Origin: Xiphophorus maculatus
Taxonomy: Eukaryota > Chordata > Actinopteri > Cyprinodontiformes > Poeciliidae
Direction: 5' to 3'
DNA length: 64,000 bases
Assembly (NCBI RefSeq): GCF_002775205.1
Contig: NC_036460.1
Location: forward strand, 20,726,751 to 20,790,750
Positions 46,801 to 56,428 of the stretch are shown here, one piece after another. Each line of letters starts with the position of its first letter. Positions within the stretch are counted from its first letter, which is position 1. A model generated the notes under the pieces. The model was given only the letters and a program-made list of their open reading frames with translations. It searched no databases and was not told the origin of the DNA. Both the position numbers and the translations under genes were made by a program.

Positions 46801-49800
46801 TAAAAAACTTCTAATTTTGATAAGTGTTCATTAAAATAATATTATTTTTGGGCGGTGTAAAATTTCCTCATTTCTTTAAACTCTTAAAGCAGCAACATAA
46901 ATCTTTTTATATTATGTTTTTTAAAGATGTATTTTTCTCAATATGGGAAAGGTCAGGTTTTGTTGCAGATGAACTTTATTTTTATTTCCCCAAAGGCATT
47001 TCTAACATTTGGGCCACCGGAGCTCCATTCTGCAAGCTTCACATTGACCCACAGTTCACCTTTCCACCTCTCGTTTCCCACTCACTCCAGCGCGATCACA
47101 AGCTCCGACTGTGGATCACTGTTTTATGAGACAGCTGTGATAAATCCCTCCCTGTGGATTTCCGTTATTAGAAAAGGTGGCTGCCTGAACTACAAAAGCC
47201 TCCGTGACCTCTGCCCCTAATGTGAGCATCACCGAGCTAACAAACGGCATAAAACAGAAGCCGTTCTACTTTTAAGATATAAATCTGTCTTTTCTTTTGA
47301 CCGTTTTGATGCTGCCTCTCACACCCAAACATCCTTGCGTCCCAGAGGGAGAGCCGACCTTTTCTGCAGGGTGGCGTCGGCTGTGGCTGGGGATGTCAGC
47401 TGCTCGATATCTCTGGAAACCTGAGGCCTTATACTTCTTCCAGAGAATGGCTCTCCTGTCTCTGGTGTTTTGCTGAGCGTCAGTGGGTTGGGGTCTCTAT
47501 TGTGGAGGAGGCCCATGTTTGTGAAATGACAGAGAGACGAGACGTTCATTATTAGCTCCCCTCCAGACTACAACTTTGCTTCTGTGGGCCGTGTTTTGTT
47601 TTTGTCCATCAGTGTCTCCTTCGCTCTCATCACGCGTCCTCTCCTTTTTAAGCCTGACTTCCTCTTTACACTCACTCTGAAGCCCATTTGCCCCCGTCGT
47701 GTCCAAGTTTACCCCCTGCTCCACGGCTGTCCAATGTGGCATGAAGATGTCACAAAGCGGACCAAGATGCCTCTGCGCTCAGTCTGTCGCAGAGGCCAGC
47801 CTTTCGTCTGGTATTATGTGGGGGTGATGGAACCTGACAGCCTCCCACCGAACTGCTGAGTAAGGGGAACCGAGGGTCCGGGTTCAGGAGGCAGGAGGCG
47901 GGGAGCACGGCGGATATTTGGTCACCATGGAGATACTGTGCAACTTTCAGAGCTGGTACTCTGAGCTTAATCTTGTTGATGTTGGATGTTACAATTTTAA
48001 GGAACTTTCAGGGATTGCAGCTTGTTTTTTTTCCTGTGCTCAAGGCCAGATTCTGCAATCCAATCAGATTTTCACCAGGGAAAAACTTCTGAATTGTAAA
48101 ACAGCTTTTATTTGTCTCTTAAATCTATCTAAGCCAGGGGTCTCAAACTCCAGTCCTCAAGGGCTGCTGTCCTGCAACTTTTAGATGTGCCTCTGCTGCA
48201 CCACACCTGAACAGAATAATTAGGTCATTAAGGATCTGGAAAACTGATCTACACAAGGAGGAGGTAATTAAGCCATTTCACTCCAGTGTTTTGTACCTGT
48301 GGCACATCTAAAAACTGCAGGACAGCGGCGCTTGAGGACTGGAGTTTGACACCTGTGATCTAAACGGTCCAAACATTATTTAAAAAAACTTACATGAATC
48401 ATGCAAACTTATAAAAAACTATTTTTTTCACCACTTGACATGCAACTTCTTGTTGAGGCTTAGTTTAGAGTATTTCTTTAAAGGGGTGGTATTATGTAAA
48501 ATCAACTTTTTTGAGCTTTATATCATTAAGTTATTCCCCCATCAAAAACATACCTGGAGTGTTGCCTTGAAACTTTTATGCATGTTTGAGAAATCCTTAA
48601 CCTTTGGCCCCACAAAGCGCCAACTACTTCCACTATTTCCTCCTGGGAGCAGTCGAGTTTCCCACACAGCTCCTTCAGACTAGCAGCAGCAGCCATTAGC
48701 AAACACCTGGTGGAGCTACTCATCAGCTAAGCTCATCATGCAAACTACTTCTCAGTTCAACACTCCTAGAAACGGCTATAAATGGGAAAATGGAGAGTCA
48801 TTGTTGTGATTGCATGCTGAAGATGTGCGAAAGAGCAGGAGCTTCTTAAAGAGACAGAGACCAATTTCAAGGCTTTAAATTGTAAAGTCATATTTCTTTT
48901 CATGTTTGAAGGTAACATAGTCACTCGATTGTGCTACAAAATGCCACTATGAGCCTGGAAAATGCATAATGCCAGCCCTTTAAAGAGCTGGAGCTGTTTT
49001 TTAATGATCTAGTTATTACGTAGTTTGTAAACATAAGTGATACTTATGCTCGATTTGCTTCTGAATGCTGTAATACTTAAAGGCCACAAGTTTCTGCTCC
49101 TTTGTAAACCTGTCTTGTTTTTCTCTTGCAAGGCGATGGAGGTGGAGAGAGCCATGTCCAGCGAGCTGCAGGCTCTGAAAGAGGAGCTCCAGCAGAAAGG
49201 AGGCCACAACCGGCAGCAGGACGAGGAGCTGATCAGCGCCATGAAGGAGCAGGTAAATGCAGACGCACACACATGATAAAAGCAAGTTCAGTGTTGCACC
49301 CCTGCTAATAACACGGTCTGATTATTTTCTACTCACACTGACAGAGTGTCCAGAACAACCTGCCCTATCTTTTAGCGGTTTGTTCCATGTCAGTAATGTG
49401 TTTTCATTTCATGTAGCATGAGCAACAAACAGCAGCTCAGGCAAAACTATTCATAAACACTGAGAATAACGAGGTGAAATAAAAATGATGAGAGTTAAAA
49501 GGATGAAGCTAATTAAAAATGGATTCATAAATAAAGGAAATCTGTACAAGACAACTTGCCTGATATCCTGTTTTTATTCTGATTTTCTCCAGCATAAATA
49601 TAAAATAATTTGGTCAAACTGTCATGTTGGGCTCTTAATGAAGCATTTTTGAATTTAGCATGGATTTATTGTAATCCTTAGACTTACAGAACCAAATTTG
49701 TACACACGTATTCTTAAGATTTGGATAAATGTCTCTAAGCAAGTTGCAGTGACATTCACATTGGAATAATTCAATATGTAATACTCAAGTGGCAACTGTA

Positions 49801-50177
49801 TTTATTATTCATTATAACCATTCTCAAAATTTATTCATAAGCCTTTTTTAAGCCTCCAAAGTCTTCTTTTTTGTTTTTAACATTTCTCTTTAATCCTCAC
49901 TGCCTTCGTACCATCTCACTGTCTCCAGAACAAATTCATGTTTCCGTTTTGCAGTAGATTCAGACGTACAGTTGTTGTAGGAGGATCAGATGGTTAGATA
50001 AAAAATCTGTTTTGCCATTTTTGTGCAGGTGTTGAGACTCACACAGAAGGAGCAGGAGCTGGAGCGACGCTTGGAGAGTGTCAGTCAAGAAAACGCTGAG
50101 CTCAGAGCGAGTTTGGCCTCTTTACAAACACGTTTGTCCCAACACGACCAACACGACCAGCAGCACAGCCAGCAGGT

Positions 50178-50253
<76 letters not shown>

Positions 50254-50888
50254 ATGCCTAAACCAATCAGATGCAACAAGTGCGCCCTTTCTTCTTCAGA
50301 GCTATAAAACCGCTCCTGATTGAGTTCATTAGATAAGTAAACAACATTAAACATCACTGTGATGTTGCTGGTGAATGAATAAAAGCCTCAGTGATAATGG
50401 GACGCTCTGCCTGGCTGCCTGGGTTTCGATGGGATTGTAGAAAGAATTGCAAAACAATCACCTCATCCCTGCTATTGTAACTTCCACCCACAAGTCCGGA
50501 TTCCTGACTTGTTCGCTTGGTTTCACGTTTGCTGAGAGCCGGAATCTGGCCCGTCAGGATTTGTCTTCAGATGAATGTTTGCACAGGTCACATGAAAACC
50601 ATGAACAGCTCTAATAAACAGAATCAGACTCTTTTCCACTTTGCAGCTTTATACTCATATTGTAATTGCAAGTTTTACAAAAAAAAATGATAGAAATAAT
50701 TGTTCTTTTTTGTTAAGCTTCGTGAAGCATGGCAGGAGGTGGAGGTGGCGCGGGATCGTTCGCAGCAGCTTCAGGCTCAGGTGGAGGAGCTGCAGGAGGA
50801 GGTGTCCCTGCAGGACAGCAGGACCCACTTGGATGCCTCCTTGCTATCAGAGCTGGAGGCGGCAGACTGGGGCATCAGCAAAGAACAG
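40865..50888 (+). CDS. bicdl2: BICD family-like cargo adapter (BICDL1/2 type), first 300 codons, 3' end not in window
   Basis: Five exons in phase 0 are visible: 40865-41110, 42753-42968, 49133-49252, 50029-50175 and 50718-50888. Exon 1 encodes MEPLHEWSFKPKKLELEEDF and then LLAALKQKEEEVILAAQLGN, which holds the CC1 box AAxxG (Ala52-Ala53-Gln-Leu-Gly56) used by BICD-family adapters to bind dynein light intermediate chain. The following exons are almost pure coiled coil (HELRLKLEGCQSQWESQVGE, VERAMSSELQALKEELQQKG, QEVEVARDRSQQLQAQVEEL) and end in a DASLLSELE motif, as in BICDL1 ('SLLSEIE'). The protein would link dynein-dynactin to cargo vesicles. Whether this is bicdl2 or the fish duplicate bicdl2l is not decided, so the symbol is tentative. 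The exon 5 donor (CAG|GTACAAG) is intact, but no later exon lies before the tandem array or inside it. Confidence 0.85.
45020..45470. mobile_element. Decayed Tc1-like transposon, minus-strand trace
   Basis: CATGATGCGGCTACCACCGT and GTTTCACTGTGGGGACGG at about 45405-45445 are the reverse complement of the Tc1 transposase segment around GGGSIM. The similar CATGATGCTACCGCCCCCAT at about 43374 marks another small remnant. No ORF survives. Confidence 0.55.
48127..48365. mobile_element. Non-autonomous hAT-type MITE with 8-bp target duplication
   Basis: The element (48135-48357) starts CAGGGGTCTCAAACTCCAGT and ends ACTGGAGTTTGACACCTGTG. Flanks are ATCTAAGC (48127-48134) and ATCTAAAC (48358-48365), an 8-bp target duplication with one change, as expected for hAT. 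There is no coding capacity. Confidence 0.85.
48476..48985. mobile_element. MITE-like element, copy B (relative of 441-1443)
   Basis: Termini TTTAAAGGGGTGGTATTATG and GCATAATGCCAGCCCTTTAA are inverted. The interior is collinear with copy A but lacks the nested insertion found there. Confidence 0.65.
50180..50249. repeat. (CA)n microsatellite abutting a splice donor
   Basis: The CA run begins four bases inside the intron: bicdl exon 4 ends at 50175 and the donor reads GTAAACACAC. Confidence 0.97.
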
Positions 50889-51269
50889 GTACAAGAGTTC
50901 AACTTTGATAACCATCCTTATGTAACAGAATGACTGGCTAAATCATCTCAGGCGTCTGATTTATGGTGCTACATTAAATCAATGCTTCAATACCTGCTCA
51001 GTAAATCGAGAGCGACTGTTCTAATTGGGAACAATCCTTTGACATGACTCCTCTTTTGAATTAAAAGTCTTTCTACTTTATTGTTTTGTTTGCTTTAGAA
51101 AGTGGTAATGATCCTAGAAGACAATGAGTTAAAGGCCAATTCAGGCAGAGACCTACTTCTGCATTCTTCTGCATCTATTGACTAATCACTTACTTTTTTT
51201 GTGTACAGTGAAAGAGTCTAAATTAGGAAAATTTCATGCATTAGTGTTTATACAGACTTATCTCTCTGC
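50889..51269. other. bicdl intron 5, start
   Basis: Single-copy intron sequence up to the point where array sequence begins. No feature seen. Confidence 0.5.
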
Positions 51270-51323
51270 ATTAAGGATGTAAAACATCAGGACAAGCCAG
51301 GAGTCCTTTTGTTTTACATGTTG
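51270..51323 (+). pseudogene. 54-bp remnant of the array ORF at the left edge of the array
   Basis: Identical, but for one base, to 53505-53558 inside the 734-codon ORF (it reads ATTAAGGATGTAAAACATCA onward). It joins directly to the first base of unit 1 with a 3-bp overlap (TTG). It is the trace of an earlier unit lost by deletion. Confidence 0.9.
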
Positions 51324-51451
51324 TGCTTTTCCTCCAGTTGTGTGAAACACTTTATCTGGACATACATACAGGTGGACTACAAATTGAATAAGTTCATGGA
51401 AATGAGCATATTTATGAGTGACTTTTTTGGAGAACACAGATTTAATTGAGA

Positions 51452-51596
51452 TTTCCCTAGTGGGGTCATGAGGGGTGCTGGTGCCTATCTCCAGCTAACT
51501 TTTAAGGTGAGAGGCGAGAGAAAACCCTTTCCAGAGGTTCACCCTGGAGGTCGTCAGTCTGTCGCAGGGCAACACAGAGACAGACAGGACAAACAC
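51452..51596 (+). repeat. Dispersed teleost repeat piece within unit 1
   Basis: TTTCCCTAGTGGGGTCATGA, GGTGCTGGTGCCTATCTCCA and TCTGTCGCAGGGCAACACAG form a phrase seen across many fish genomes (from memory). It recurs at 57292-57436 and 63156-63300 as part of the larger unit. A related fuller piece lies at 56429-56645 and 62293-62509. Confidence 0.6.
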
Positions 51597-51597
51597 C

Positions 51598-51659
51598 TTG
51601 TGAATTTAAGTCAATAAATACAAAACTTAAATTAAGCATTTATTGACTTAAATTCACAA
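51598..51659. repeat. Perfect 22-bp inverted repeat in each unit
   Basis: Arms 51598-51619 and 51638-51659 (core TGAATTTAAGTCAATAAAT) are exact reverse complements with an 18-nt loop. The same hairpin occurs at 57438-57499 and 63302-63363. Confidence 0.95.
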
Positions 51660-51765
51660 ATTTAGATGTCTACGCATGCATTTTTAATTGACAGTAGTCT
51701 TATCTCATACATAACTCCTGGTGTTTCCATAGCAACTAAAACAAACAAGAACCTGACAGGTCATT

Positions 51766-51805
51766 TGACATCATCATATCATCGATGTTCTCATCGATGA
51801 TGTCA
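51766..51805. promoter_or_regulatory. Inverted CRE/ATF-like sites before the array ORF
   Basis: TGACATCA (51766-51773) and TGATGTCA (51798-51805) face each other around ATCATCGATG-TTCT-CATCGATGAT. They lie about 140 bp before the first ATG. Similar to CRE/ATF half-palindromes, but promoter activity is only a guess. Confidence 0.25.
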
Positions 51806-51944
51806 TAAAGGTTCAAATGATTATTATTATCATTTGGAATACAAGAATTCTCAGTTTGCTTTTCAACGACGTTGGAGGTACAACACTTTGATAGAGAGAC
51901 GATTTCGGACGGTGATTTTAGAAACCATTTCAACTGCAATCAAA

Positions 51945-54149
51945 ATGATTTTAACTATCGGTTGGGGCCTTGGGTTTCTTGTCACGAAGGGAGTAGAGAA
52001 GTTGCTGGGATATCGGATAAAAGATGAAGACATTTCAGCAGAGAGCTCAACTGACGAAAGTACAAAACACCTTGATTTAGACATTGTCGCCAAAGACAAT
52101 GTAAGACAAACTGATGTTTCAGCAGAGAGCTCATATGAAGATGAACGACATAAGTACTTTGGATTCGAAGATTTCTTTGAAGACTGTGTAAAACACCGTT
52201 GTGTTTCAGCAGAGAGCTCATCTGAAGATGAAGGATTTGAGTACTCTGGATTTGACATTATTGCCGAAGACAATGTGAAACACAGTGATGTTTCTGCAGA
52301 GAGCTCATCGGAAGATGAAGGACTTAAGTACTCTGATTTTGACATTGTCGCCATAGACAATGTAAAACACAGTGATGCCTCAGCAGAGAGCTCATCTGAA
52401 GATGAAGGATTTAAGTACTCTGGATTTGACATTGTCACCGTAGACAATGTAAAAGTCGATGGAATTTCAGGAGAATTTGAAGAGGATAAGACAGGAAAGT
52501 ACTTGGGTTTTGAAATTTTTCCTGAAGATCAGAAGGACATTGATGCTTCCTCTAAAGTTGAGGAAGTTGCCATCAATACGCATTTGACAGTCAACACATC
52601 TGAAAACACTGCTGCTTTGGAAAGCGTCTGTCTTCCTGATATCAAAATGGAGCTGGAATTGGAAATCTACTCTGGGGACAGAGAAATGAACATTGATGAC
52701 ACCTCAGAATACTTTGACGATTTTGTTGAACAAATGGCTATGAAAGAAAGCTGTGACAGCAAGGAAAGTCTGACGAATTTTGAAAAAGTCTTTGAAAATC
52801 CATCAACAGAAGAAACCGCTTCAGTTGATGTAAACACAATGGGTGAAATTAAAAATTACACGGACAACTTTGAGAACCTGGACACAAAAGATATGGATGA
52901 TTCACTTAAGGAAGTTGACTCTGGAAGCAAAAATGCTGCAAAGGTTGTGTCACATTTTGATGAAGTGTCTGAGTATTCTTCATCAGAAGAATGGTCTTCA
53001 GATGAAGAAAGCTCTATAGATGACATTGAAAATGAACCTGACCATTACGATAGCATTTACGCTAAGGACGTTGATGCTTCCACTAATGATGAGGAAGTTT
53101 GTTCTGGAAGCCCAAATGCAGAGGATATGTGGACAGAGTTTGGAGAAGTGTATAAGTTTTCTTCTTCAGAGGAATCGTCTTCTGAAGAAGAAAACTTAGA
53201 AGATGGAAATCCGAATGACACCGATGATTTCGACGCTATGGATGTAAATATTTACCCAGGAATGTACTTCTGCAAATTCTCCAACTCCTTTTTTAACAGC
53301 TGGATGAATGCCACAACACAAAGTACCATGAACTTGACTATTGTCAGAAGGTTTGTGGCTCAGTATCCTGAGGAGATTTCGGAACTTTTTGCAGAGACAC
53401 CATTGTTTGCGAGGTGTTTCTTTACAGCAATGTACCATCCAGGAAGAGACTTTCCTCCACATGAGATCTTTGCTGTTCAGAATGAACTCGTTGAAACTTT
53501 GAAGATTAAGGATGTAAAACATCAGGACAAGCCAGGAGTCCTGTTGTTTTACATGTTGCACTATCTGGCCCAGTGTGGAATCTACACAAACTCTAAGCTG
53601 TATACAACTGACCACTGTGAACAATGTCAGAAATGTTCACGAATTATTCGCAACCTTGGTCCTGTCATTCCTCTGCCAAAGGAGCAACAAAATGACACCA
53701 CATCAACTCTTCTGGAGAATTATTGGAGCAGAATGTCAGAAAGTTGCGACACCTGCAAGTCCAACAAAAAGAGGGATTGCTTTTTTAATGAAACTGATGT
53801 GATGACCCTGATTCTGCCATGGCCAGACAGTCCAGACGATATCAGACGACCTGTGATACCTGACCCAGTTCTTGACGTTCCTGTAAAACATGGAACTCAG
53901 TTATATCATCTGTCCTCCGTCATTTGCCGGAGACAGGAAACTACTTCTGACACCAGCAGCTTTTATACATATCTGGTGTGTGGAGAACTAGTGTTTAAGG
54001 CGGAGGATGAGCGGGTATCGGTGGAGAATATCGACTGTGGAGCTGACGTTTGCAGCAACGGGTATATCTACATCTACGAAAAAGCCACAGAAGGACGGGA
54101 CGAATACAGTGTAGGGCTCAAAGTGACAACTGACCAGCAACAAAGGTAG
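51945..54149 (+). CDS. Array ORF copy 1: acidic-repeat protein with diverged USP-like domain, 734 aa
   Basis: I do not recognise this gene by name. The frame is open from 51801, but the first ATG is 51945 (AAAATGA, good context). An unseen 5' exon could add residues. Residues 1-16 (MILTIGWGLGFLVTKG) are hydrophobic, possibly a membrane anchor. Residues 30-200 hold six repeats of about 29 aa around SAESSSEDEGFKYSGFDI. Residues 200-435 are acidic with Ser/Glu runs. Residues 441-713 resemble a ubiquitin-specific protease: SNSFFNSWMNATTQ aligns with the Cys box but has Ser452 for Cys, KHQDKPGVLLFYMLHYL with the QQD box, CEQCQKC (558-564) and CDTC (601-604) with the zinc ribbon, SSFYTYLVCG with the His box but Phe for His, and NGYIYIYEK with the terminal strand. 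Probably an inactive deubiquitinase-like protein. It has no introns, and the two full copies encode the same protein. Confidence 0.7.
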   Translation: MILTIGWGLGFLVTKGVEKLLGYRIKDEDISAESSTDESTKHLDLDIVAKDNVRQTDVSAESSYEDERHKYFGFEDFFEDCVKHRCVSAESSSEDEGFEYSGFDIIAEDNVKHSDVSAESSSEDEGLKYSDFDIVAIDNVKHSDASAESSSEDEGFKYSGFDIVTVDNVKVDGISGEFEEDKTGKYLGFEIFPEDQKDIDASSKVEEVAINTHLTVNTSENTAALESVCLPDIKMELELEIYSGDREMNIDDTSEYFDDFVEQMAMKESCDSKESLTNFEKVFENPSTEETASVDVNTMGEIKNYTDNFENLDTKDMDDSLKEVDSGSKNAAKVVSHFDEVSEYSSSEEWSSDEESSIDDIENEPDHYDSIYAKDVDASTNDEEVCSGSPNAEDMWTEFGEVYKFSSSEESSSEEENLEDGNPNDTDDFDAMDVNIYPGMYFCKFSNSFFNSWMNATTQSTMNLTIVRRFVAQYPEEISELFAETPLFARCFFTAMYHPGRDFPPHEIFAVQNELVETLKIKDVKHQDKPGVLLFYMLHYLAQCGIYTNSKLYTTDHCEQCQKCSRIIRNLGPVIPLPKEQQNDTTSTLLENYWSRMSESCDTCKSNKKRDCFFNETDVMTLILPWPDSPDDIRRPVIPDPVLDVPVKHGTQLYHLSSVICRRQETTSDTSSFYTYLVCGELVFKAEDERVSVENIDCGADVCSNGYIYIYEKATEGRDEYSVGLKVTTDQQQR

Positions 54150-54277
54150 TGCTTTAGACACATTTTGGAGGAAGTGGGTAGAACATGGCCCACACAGAGT
54201 AGGACATGTCCCTGCCTCCATTATCAAGGAGTCTGGGACATGTCCAAGGATTATTATGGGCAACGCTAGATCAGCTC

Positions 54278-55515
54278 GACATTTAGGAGGAATTATAATG
54301 GGACATTTGGGAGGAATTATAATGGGACATTTTTCAGGAATTATAATGGGACATTTGGGAGGATTTAATATGGGACATTTGGGAGGATTTTTCATAAATT
54401 TCCCATTATAATTCCTTACAATGTCCCATATTAATTCCTTTGGGAGGATTTAATATGGGACATTTTTGAGGAATTTATACGGGACATTTGGGAGGAATTA
54501 TAATGGGACATTTGGGAAGAATTATAATGGGATATATTTGAGGAATTATAATGGGACATTTGGGAATAAATAATATGGGACATTTGAGAGAAATTAATAT
54601 GGGACATTTTTGAGGAATTTATACGGGACATTTGGGAGGAATTATAATGGGACATTTGGGAGGAATTATAATGGGACATTTTTGAGGAATTATAATGGGA
54701 CATATGGGAGGATTTTCCCCAAATTTCCCATTATAAGTAATTCCAAATGTCCCATATTAATTCCTTTCGGAGGATTTAATATGGGACATATGGGAGGAAT
54801 TATAATGGGGCATTTGGGAAGAAATAATATGTGATGTTTGGGAGGATTTATTATGGGATAATTGGGAGGAATTATAATGGGACATTTTGGGGGAATTTCC
54901 CAAATGTCTTATTATAATTCCTTCCAAATGTCCCATATTAATTCCTTTCGGAGGATTTAATATGGGAAATTTGGGAGGAATTATAATGGGACAATTGGGA
55001 GGATTTAATTTTGGACATTTGGGAAGAATTATAATGGGACATTTGGGAAGAATTATAATGGGATAATTTGGAGGAATTATAATGGGATAATTTGGAGGAA
55101 TTATAATGGGACATTTGGGGGGAATTTCCCAAATGTCCCATTATAATTCCTTTGGGAGGATTTAATTTGGGACATTTGGGAGGAATCAATATGGGATAAT
55201 TGGGAGGATTTAATTTTGGACATTTGGGAAGAATTATAATGGGACATTTGGGAAGAATTATAATGGGATAATTTGGAGGAATTATAATGGGATAATTTGG
55301 AGGAATTATAATGGGACATTTGGGGGGAATTTCCCAAACGTCCCATATTAATTCCTTTGGGAGGATTTAATTTGGGACATTTGGGAGGAATCAATATGGG
55401 ATAATTGGGAGGATTTAATATGGAACATTTGGAAGGATTTAATTTGGGAGGAATTATATTTTGACATTTGTGAGGAATTATCATGGGACATTTGGGAGGA
55501 ATTATAATGGGACAA
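54278..55515. repeat. 24-bp minisatellite, both orientations, unit 1
   Basis: The unit is GGGACATTTGGGAGGAATTA plus TAAT. About 50 copies run in the plus orientation with variants (ATATGGGACA, TTGGACA, AATTTATACGGGACA). Inverted blocks containing CCCATTATAATTCC or CCCATATTAATTCC occur near 54405, 54725, 54900, 55130 and 55335, so the tract can fold into long hairpins. It begins about 130 bp after the ORF stop. AATAAA at 54565-54570 lies inside and could end the ORF transcript. Confidence 0.95.
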
Positions 55516-56428
55516 ATGTGGTGGAACGCGAATTTTGCATCATGGATGTACAGCCAACAGGTGTACCTAATAAAGTGGCCGGTGGTTGTATATACTAGTT
55601 TGTTGTTGTTGTTGTTGTTTTTGACAGGAAGCAGAGAAGACATGGGCAAAGATAGAGGGAGAGGACATGCAGCAGCAATCTTAACATCAGAAATCAGAGC
55701 CCAGACGGTTTCATCAATCATCCCAATCTGTTTGTCTCCCTTACAAGTTTCAGCTCATGAAAATATCATAAGGTCATACTATTAGGTTTCAAAAATCTTT
55801 CCTCCAGATAGGCTCGCCTCTTAAGGAGAGGCGGGTCTGCTACTTCCTCTGCATCAATACAGGTGGTACATTTCAAGCAAGAACCTGATTAACCCAAAGT
55901 GAGGCTGGAATAAGCTCACAGTGAAACTAAAGATGCTGGGTTGTTTCACTGGAATATTTAAATATTGTATATGAACAGTGCCAGCTTAGATGTGAATGAC
56001 GTGAGCCGCTTACCAAATAAAAGACTTCACACTGTTTTCGGTTAGGAAACATTTTAAGGGTTAGAATATTTGCTCTTAACACAGGTGACTGTCGCTGGAT
56101 CCTGCATCCTCCTTCATCAAAACCAAAAATAACTCAGTTTATGTAATACCCACTCTAAACTCAGCAGATGGTCCTTGCTGCAAGCTGATGCTTATGATAT
56201 ATTCCCTGATAGAAATACTTTTAGATGCATCAGTCAAATACAAACCTTTGCATCTTATTTCCATCAGCTCCCAGAAAAGAATAAGACATGTGGCACTGTG
56301 TCTTATTCTTTTTGTTTTGTTATTGTGTCAAGAGATGCAAATACTTTGTGTTTTGCAGAGGAATGAAGCTGTCATTCACTCCTCTGTTCTTCCTGTTTCA
56401 GAGTTATTACTTTTTGCTCACATTTTAA
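55516..56428. other. Unit 1 spacer after the minisatellite
   Basis: Starts with ACAGGTGTACCTAATAAAGT followed by GGCCGG, a phrase known from dispersed fish repeats (memory), then TTG repeats. AATAAA occurs at 55569-55574. No supported gene: frames are short and end randomly. Confidence 0.4.

Larger units (their letters stand above)
42969..49132. other. Large intron 2 of the bicdl gene
   Basis: No coding exon seen in 6.2 kb. It contains Tc1-like debris and two MITEs, listed separately. The rest is unremarkable AT-rich intron. Confidence 0.5.

Noticed and set aside
47300-47900. Coding exon in bicdl intron 2 (several open frames over 80 aa)
   Set aside because: GC-richer, but no coiled-coil or BICDL-like sequence and no matching splice phases. 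Exons 2 and 3 join without a gap relative to family members.
51834-51944. Extension of the array ORF by 37 codons upstream of the first ATG
   Set aside because: The upstream part would start at TTG. The frame is open back to a stop at 51798 but has no ATG, so the first ATG at 51945 was chosen. A spliced 5' exon remains possible.
51863-52447. 194-aa open frame opposite the array ORF
   Set aside because: It mirrors the acidic repeats (SSSDELSAE from reverse-complemented SSSEDE codons) and has no independent support.
54431-54703. Minus-strand open frame of SHYNSSQM repeats (90 aa), and the similar frames at 55101-55721 and in unit 2
   Set aside because: They arise because the minisatellite unit is 24 bp, a multiple of three, and lacks stops in several frames. 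There is no promoter, splice or domain evidence.
54278-55515. CRISPR-like array
   Set aside because: The 24-bp units are contiguous, with no unique spacers, and lie in a vertebrate genome.
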